From Pirellulales bacterium (GTDB lineage: Bacteria > Planctomycetota > Planctomycetia > Pirellulales > Lacipirellulaceae): a DNA stretch of 64,000 nt. The stretch is from NCBI GenBank assembly GCA_022448265.1, contig JAKVCC010000009.1, positions 83,137 to 147,136 of the forward strand. The letters are read 5' to 3'. Every line of letters begins with the position of its first letter. The stretch's first letter is position 1. Of the stretch, positions 59,546-64,000 are shown in pieces. The notes beneath the pieces are model-generated. The model saw nothing but the letters and a program-made list of their open reading frames with translations. It did no database searches and was not told the origin of the DNA. Both the position numbers and the translations under genes were made by a program.

Positions 59546-61015
59546 ATGGCCAAGGAATTGACTGCTGAAGAATTGGCCCAACGTGCTTTGGATGTCGATG
59601 TTGTGAAAGAGTCGGACCTGCGTCCTATTTGGGGCGAACTCGGCACCCACAATGTTGATTGCGAGCAATTCAAGAAGCTCTTGGTGCGCCGCGGTCTGCT
59701 CACCAACTTTCAGATAGAACGCCTGCTTCAGGGTCTGCGCGCGGGCTTCTTCTATGGCGATTACAAGGTGCTCTATCTTGTTGGTTCCGGGACGTTTGCC
59801 CGAGTTTATCGTGCAACACATCGGGAGAATAACGAGCTCTACGCGATCAAGGTGCTGCGCAAGAGTAAGAGCGACGATCTGGAGGAGGCCGAGCTATTCC
59901 GCCGGGAAGGTGAGTTGGGAATGGGCCTTAAGCACCCCAACATTGTGGCGATTCACGAGGTTGTTTCCAAGGGTAAGATCCATTTTCTGGTTATGGATTT
60001 TGTTGAAGGAAATAACCTGCGCGACTTTGCCAAAGTGCGGGGCAAGCTGGAGCCCCTGGAGGCAACTCGCATTGCCGAGGGCATGGTTGCGGGTTTGAGT
60101 TACGCGTTCCAAAAAGGTGTAACCCATCGCGACTTGAAGATGTCAAACGTGATCCTCTCTAGCGATGGAGCGTCCAAGCTTGTTGATTTTGGACTGGCGG
60201 GACTTGGTGGGACTGGGATTGAAGACATCGGCGACGGGGGGAATCAACGGGCCATCGATTATGCGGGTCTGGAGCGTTCTTCAAACGTGCGTAAAGGGGA
60301 TAATCGAAGTGACATTTTTTTCGCCGGTTGTATCTATTACCAATTGCTGTGTGGCCGCGCACCAATGAATGAAACGCGAGATCGCGCTCAGCGGCTTAAT
60401 AAATCGAGATTTAAAGATATTGTCCCGATCACGAAGATTTCTCCCGAATTGCCTTTTCCACTAGTACGTGTGGTCAATAAGGCACTGGAATTCGACGTGG
60501 AGCGGCGCTATCAGTTGCCAGGGGAAATGTTGGCCGACCTGAAATTGGCCGTGAAACGGGTCAAGCAGCATGGGGACGGACAGCCAATGGCTCGCATGGA
60601 GTCAGTTCCTATGGAGGGGCATGACGAGTCGGGCGAAGCACGCAAGCTGATGATCGTTGAGTCGGACACGAAGATGCAGGATCTCCTGCGCGCGCTTTTC
60701 AAGAAGCGAGGGTATCGTGTGCTGGTGATCAGCGATCCGGAACGAGTATTTCAGCGATTTTATGAGGACAGCCAGATGGCCGACGTGTTGTTGGTCAGTG
60801 CCGGAAACCTCGGCGCGGCGGCGGTCACAATGTTCAATCGTCTCGGCGAAGAGTCAGCGACCAAACACGTGCCCGCCGTTCTGTTGCTCGGCGATCAGCA
60901 AGGCGGCTGGCAAGACCAGGGCGGTCTTGGCCCTCAGCGCGCGGTAATCCAAATGCCGCTCAAGAGTCGTCAGCTCCGCGAGGCCATATTAGGTGTCCTT
61001 CGCGGTGAGGGCTAA
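59546..61015 (+). CDS. Ser/Thr protein kinase with C-terminal degenerate receiver domain
   Basis: 489 residues from ATG 59546; GTG 59495 abuts the preceding stop and is possible. An N-terminal helical part (1-70) precedes the kinase: GSGTFARVYRA loop (80-90), Lys 102, HRDLKMSN (194-201), DFG (214-216). There is no clear APE; the region reads AIDYAGLERSSN. The C-terminus (about 370-489) has a receiver fold: KLMIVESDTKMQDLLRALFKKRGY, then ADVLLVSAGNLG where the phosphoacceptor Asp should be, then HVPAVLLLGDQ and QMPLKSRQLREA with the conserved Lys. The Asp is replaced by Ser, so it is a pseudoreceiver. Confidence 0.88.
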   Translation: MAKELTAEELAQRALDVDVVKESDLRPIWGELGTHNVDCEQFKKLLVRRGLLTNFQIERLLQGLRAGFFYGDYKVLYLVGSGTFARVYRATHRENNELYAIKVLRKSKSDDLEEAELFRREGELGMGLKHPNIVAIHEVVSKGKIHFLVMDFVEGNNLRDFAKVRGKLEPLEATRIAEGMVAGLSYAFQKGVTHRDLKMSNVILSSDGASKLVDFGLAGLGGTGIEDIGDGGNQRAIDYAGLERSSNVRKGDNRSDIFFAGCIYYQLLCGRAPMNETRDRAQRLNKSRFKDIVPITKISPELPFPLVRVVNKALEFDVERRYQLPGEMLADLKLAVKRVKQHGDGQPMARMESVPMEGHDESGEARKLMIVESDTKMQDLLRALFKKRGYRVLVISDPERVFQRFYEDSQMADVLLVSAGNLGAAAVTMFNRLGEESATKHVPAVLLLGDQQGGWQDQGGLGPQRAVIQMPLKSRQLREAILGVLRGEG

Positions 61016-61154
61016 GAACCTCTTCCAGACAACAAGGCGTCTATAAGAGTAATCGCGATTGAGGCGCCCCCGTCGACAATTCTTGAATAGGCCCGGGGTT
61101 GAGTCTCCCTGCGCGATTGAAGAAACGCGCGCCTACGGAATTGCGCGCCGTGGG

Positions 61155-61622
61155 TTACACAGCGTCTTCGGCGTCTTCGGCGAGTTTCTCCTCGATGGAG
61201 CTGATCTTCTCCACGCGACGCTGATGACGGCCTCCTTCGAATTCTGTCTTGACCCACACTTCGACCATGCGTTCTACACTATGGGGGCTTAGCATGTCGG
61301 CAGACAGGCACAAGACATTGAGATCGTTGTGCCGCCGGCTCATTTCCGCAGTGATTTCGTCAGTACAGGCCGCCGCGCGGACTCCCGGAAATTTGTTGGC
61401 GGCGATTGCCATGCCGATACCGGTGCCACAGACAAGAATGCCTCGCGCACAGTCCCCCACGCTGACCTGCTGGGCCACTAGGGCGGCAAAATCAGGGTAA
61501 TCGACGGACTTCGCCAGCGAGGTTCCCACGTCCGATATGTCGTGGCCTTTTGATCGTAGAACGTCAGCCAGTTTTTCCTTGAGATGATAACCACGATGGT
61601 CGCTGCCGATCACAATTCGCAT
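61155..61622 (-). CDS. rpiB: Ribose-5-phosphate isomerase B
   Basis: 155 residues from ATG 61622. MRIVIGSDHRGYHLKEKLADVL, SVDYPDFAALVA, GILVCGTGIGMAIAANKFPGVRAA and DLNVLCLSADM are RpiB/LacAB motifs; the catalytic Cys is in CGTGIG (about 66). It interconverts ribose-5-phosphate and ribulose-5-phosphate. It starts 34 bp after the Sua5-YwlE fusion on the same strand. The C-terminus (about 140-155, EKLAEDAEDAV) is acidic and extra. Confidence 0.95.
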   Translation of the reverse strand: MRIVIGSDHRGYHLKEKLADVLRSKGHDISDVGTSLAKSVDYPDFAALVAQQVSVGDCARGILVCGTGIGMAIAANKFPGVRAAACTDEITAEMSRRHNDLNVLCLSADMLSPHSVERMVEVWVKTEFEGGRHQRRVEKISSIEEKLAEDAEDAV

Positions 61623-61656
61623 GGGGAAAGACCTTTCAAATAAATCGTTGTGTCGC

Positions 61657-62799
61657 CTAAGAAAAATCAATCTCGGCTATCCGCTCTTGCAGAGCGCTGG
61701 TAATTTGATCGGCACAGGCACGATAAACAGTCAGGGAACCGCCAATGGGATCGTTGATGTCGCCCCCATCACCACGCAAAGTATGCGTCCGTTCCGCGCA
61801 CTCAGGCCAGCGCCGGGTCAGCGCATTTCGATGTCCGCCTGTCAGCGTCAAAATGATGTCAGCGTGACGGACGAGTTTGTCGGTTAGCGGCTGGGACTCG
61901 TGTTTCGAGAGGTCCATGCCGCGTTCCTGCATGACTTCAACGGCTTCACTACTCGGTGCGCAATCCGATAGGGCCGCGATGCCGGCTGAGGCAATGATGA
62001 TGCCGTGCTGTTCAAGTTGGTTATTGGGCCATTGCATTTTTTTCGCGACCAAATGACGCATCACGACCTCGGCCATGGGGCTTCGGCAGGTGTTGCCCGT
62101 GCATACGATTAGTACAACCATGCTAGAAAGACGATCCAATGTGGACTGGCTTACGACTCCCTCGCGAATACAGCGACATTTGCTACCGGTCGTTTGGACA
62201 ACCGAGGATGGTTGGCCGTAGCGACACGGGCCATCGTCAAGCACCAGGGCCACCTGGTCTCCCAAACTGTCTACCGCTTCTTTCGCTGTAACCGCTGCGG
62301 GCTGGCCTGAAAGGTTTGCACTCGTCAAGGCGATGGGGCCTGCCAGCATTCTCAGTGTATCAAGTACCGTGTCGTGTGCTGGCACGCGTAATCCGAGCGT
62401 ACCGTTAGGCGCTACTGCGCGTTGAACCATTTCCGGCAATTGACCGAGCAGTCCTTCGTCGGCAGCGTGCGCTTCGCGTTGAGGCAAGTCGACGACCAGG
62501 GTTACCGGTCCCGGCCAGCAGCGCCGCGCCAATCGCTCAGCCACCCGGCCCAATCCCGGAACGTAATCTAAGGCTTCTTCCGCACTCTTGATAGCCAATG
62601 CTAAAGGGGCCTCCGGGTGCCGGCCTTTCGCAGCGAATATCTTATCGATTCCCGCGGGTTTGCGAGCGCACGCCCCAACGCCGTAGACCGTCTCTGTCGG
62701 GAAGACAACCAGTTGGCCTTCGGTCAACGTTTGGACCGCTCGATGGACGACGTCGCGCCGGTCATCCGTTTTTTTGAGGTCGATCACGATCGGCGGCAT
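61657..62799 (-). CDS. Fusion: Sua5/YrdC threonylcarbamoyl-AMP synthase + YwlE-like phosphatase
   Basis: 380 residues from ATG 62799; the frame extends to 62955 but the first 52 codons lack homology. Residues 1-225 are a Sua5/YrdC domain (GQLVVFPTETVYGVGACARKP, IFAAKGRHPEAPLALAI, PIALTSANLSGQPA), first step of tRNA t6A synthesis. From Met 227 a low-molecular-weight phosphatase begins: P-loop CTGNTCRS (Cys 233, Arg 239) and the general-acid region DINDPIGGSLTVYRACADQI. The Thr at the fifth P-loop position is that of B. subtilis YwlE, a protein-arginine phosphatase. In B. subtilis ywlC (Sua5), ywlE and ywlF (RpiB) are neighbours, as in this operon. Confidence 0.88.
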   Translation of the reverse strand: MPPIVIDLKKTDDRRDVVHRAVQTLTEGQLVVFPTETVYGVGACARKPAGIDKIFAAKGRHPEAPLALAIKSAEEALDYVPGLGRVAERLARRCWPGPVTLVVDLPQREAHAADEGLLGQLPEMVQRAVAPNGTLGLRVPAHDTVLDTLRMLAGPIALTSANLSGQPAAVTAKEAVDSLGDQVALVLDDGPCRYGQPSSVVQTTGSKCRCIREGVVSQSTLDRLSSMVVLIVCTGNTCRSPMAEVVMRHLVAKKMQWPNNQLEQHGIIIASAGIAALSDCAPSSEAVEVMQERGMDLSKHESQPLTDKLVRHADIILTLTGGHRNALTRRWPECAERTHTLRGDGGDINDPIGGSLTVYRACADQITSALQERIAEIDFS

Positions 62800-62885
62800 A
62801 AGCAACAGTCTGAAAACGGGTCCTGTAAGTGTTCCAGATGGCTGCGCGCGGACACCAGATAAGCGAAACGAAACCCTACGTAAAC

Positions 62886-62901
62886 GGTTACGTACGTAAC
62901 C
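62886..62901. promoter_or_regulatory. Perfect 16-bp palindrome upstream of the Sua5-YwlE gene
   Basis: GGTTACGTACGTAACC, 87 bp before ATG 62799. A further TACGTAA lies just to the left (62877-62883). It may be an operator; no regulator is known. The rest of the 398 bp gap (62800-63197) shows no gene. Confidence 0.45.
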
Positions 62902-63197
62902 TGATGACAACGGGTTAGTATACCGATCCTCGACAAAAATGGTCAAGCGGCACAAGGTAGGCAGGTGCTAGGTGTGTTTGATACGCAGACGACCCCGATG
63001 AAGTTGGCAAGTTGGCCTTCCAAGAATGACGGACCAATAGTCTGTAGCCAGCAGGCGTTGATGCGTCAGTGGAGGTGCTCAATCATCCATTGTCTTGATG
63101 GCCATTGAGCAAAAGAGTGCAATTGCAGCTGGAATGAATTGGCGGCGGATGCGGAGGGCGGCTAGGTCAACGTGGTCCGCCCTGAAGGGCCAACTCT

Positions 63198-63914
63198 CTG
63201 TTGCTGCTTGCGCGGCTGGAAAATACCAGAGAGCAAGAACGGCAGGCCCTCCAGTTTGTCCATGGAAGGTGTGGGTCGTTTGTTGGTTGCCGACACACAC
63301 TATTATCGGATGCTGGTCTACACTTTGGGTGGCAGTCCGGACCCCCCAGCCACCATTGGCGGTACCATGGGGCGCCTATCGCGATTCCCGTGCCACTCAA
63401 TGGGCCGCAGATTATTGACTGGCCGCGAAAGAATAGTTTCCCCAAATTTCTAGTTTGACGTGTTGGGATACTTTTCGCGGAGCCAGGGTAGATCGGCCAG
63501 CATTTTTCTTCGAACTGGGCGATTGAGTTGCGTGTGGCTGGGGGTACGGACCAACTGAATGTTGAGTTGCCGAACGGAAGCCGCCGCTTGGTTAAACTCG
63601 ACAGCCCGGGCCAACTTGCGTTTCATGAGACGGGGAAGATCGGAATCTACGAGGTAAGCGACGACAAAAGCGTTGTGAAGCGGTTTTCTGTGAATCTATT
63701 CGATCGTGACGAACGCGACATCCGCCTGCAACTCGGGCAAAAGGTGAACGAGGGTGTGAAGGTCGTTGATTCGCTTTCTATCGGTTATGTCGATGTGTTA
63801 GCCGAATCAACAACCTCACCGGTACGACGGGAACTTTGGCCGACGTTGCTTCTGGGGGCACTAGTTGTCTTGGTCGTGGAGTGGTATATCTATAATCGAT
63901 GCGTATATGTGTAA
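63198..63914 (+). pseudogene. Decayed BatA/VWA-type membrane protein gene, central and C-terminal parts
   Basis: The right part (63528-63914) encodes about 128 residues ending VRRELWPTLLLGALVVLVVEWYIYNRCVYV, with beta-strand sequence before (LDSPGQLAFHETGKIGIYEV, VVKRFSVNLFDRDERDIRL). Planctomycete BatA/VWA membrane proteins end in just this way (WYIYNRRVY, memory). The frame has a stop at 63489-63491. Upstream, one frame gives LENTREQERQALQFVHG (from 63201) and another gives RLLVADTHYYRMLVYTLGG (in frame with 63172), which together resemble the middle of those proteins. So the gene is broken by frameshifts and deletions. The C-terminal 128 codons could still be translated. Confidence 0.55.
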
Positions 63915-64000
63915 TAGAGTGTGGTCTTTTGGCGATTCTAATGAGACGAAATTCCTGATGCACAAGATGCCTGATGTATTGGACGAGAGGTGCGACAGCC

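Overview
The window looks like chromosomal DNA of a planctomycete, probably of the order Pirellulales. That reading comes from recall of families, not from a search. It rests on a DUF1598 protein with a Gly-tract N-terminus, large exported proteins of families I associate only with this phylum, a FliW/CsrA pair with no flagellar genes nearby, several Ser/Thr kinases, MqnD of the futalosine menaquinone route and an RpoD with a long inter-domain linker. Genes are moderately dense on both strands, in short operons split by 100-600 bp gaps. I see no tRNA, rRNA, CRISPR array, prophage or intact insertion sequence.

Layout. 1-4170: TolC-HlyD-MacB type efflux operon, cut by the left edge. 4171-4640: remnant of an IS1380-type transposase. 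4640-10755: cyclophilin, LptF/G permease, ComF, DUF502 protein, hemC, fliW, csrA. 10756-11401: a gap holding one copy of a ~145 bp dispersed repeat. 11402-15488: mqnD, M20 amidohydrolase, YbdK-type ligase, thioredoxin. 15791-21140: a 568-residue coiled-coil protein, a Gly-tract exported protein and a membrane-TPR protein. 21167-21593: a decayed gene. 21779-24257: ligA and a small membrane protein. 24566-29407: a UvrA paralogue followed by a GH2-like protein without visible catalytic residues and a ThiF-type E1 enzyme. 29739-30680: kinase. 30802-35735: aminotransferase-glcD-glcE-glcF. 36166-37830: rpoD with a clear intrinsic terminator. 38114-44204: enoyl-CoA hydratase, squalene-cyclase-like repeat protein, rpmG (too short for most ORF callers), recJ, second copy of the dispersed repeat, exported protein. 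44608-52632: ilvE, LolD/LolC, lysS, free-standing LigD-type phosphoesterase, DUF11 lipoprotein. 53024-58839: DUF1598 protein, glycerate 2-kinase, large exported protein. 59207-61015: small helical protein and a kinase with a degenerate receiver domain. 61155-62799: rpiB and a Sua5-YwlE fusion. 63198-63914: decayed BatA/VWA-type gene.

Metabolic links. The aminotransferase-GlcDEF operon would oxidise glycolate to glyoxylate and aminate it to glycine. The glycerate 2-kinase could drain a related C2/C3 branch to 2-phosphoglycerate. LptF/G and LolC/D both serve a Gram-negative type envelope. The most unusual items are the UvrA/GH2-like/ThiF operon, the Sua5 fusion to a phosphatase carrying the arginine-phosphatase signature Thr, the kinase-pseudoreceiver, the LigA insertion, and the repeat pair downstream of csrA and recJ.
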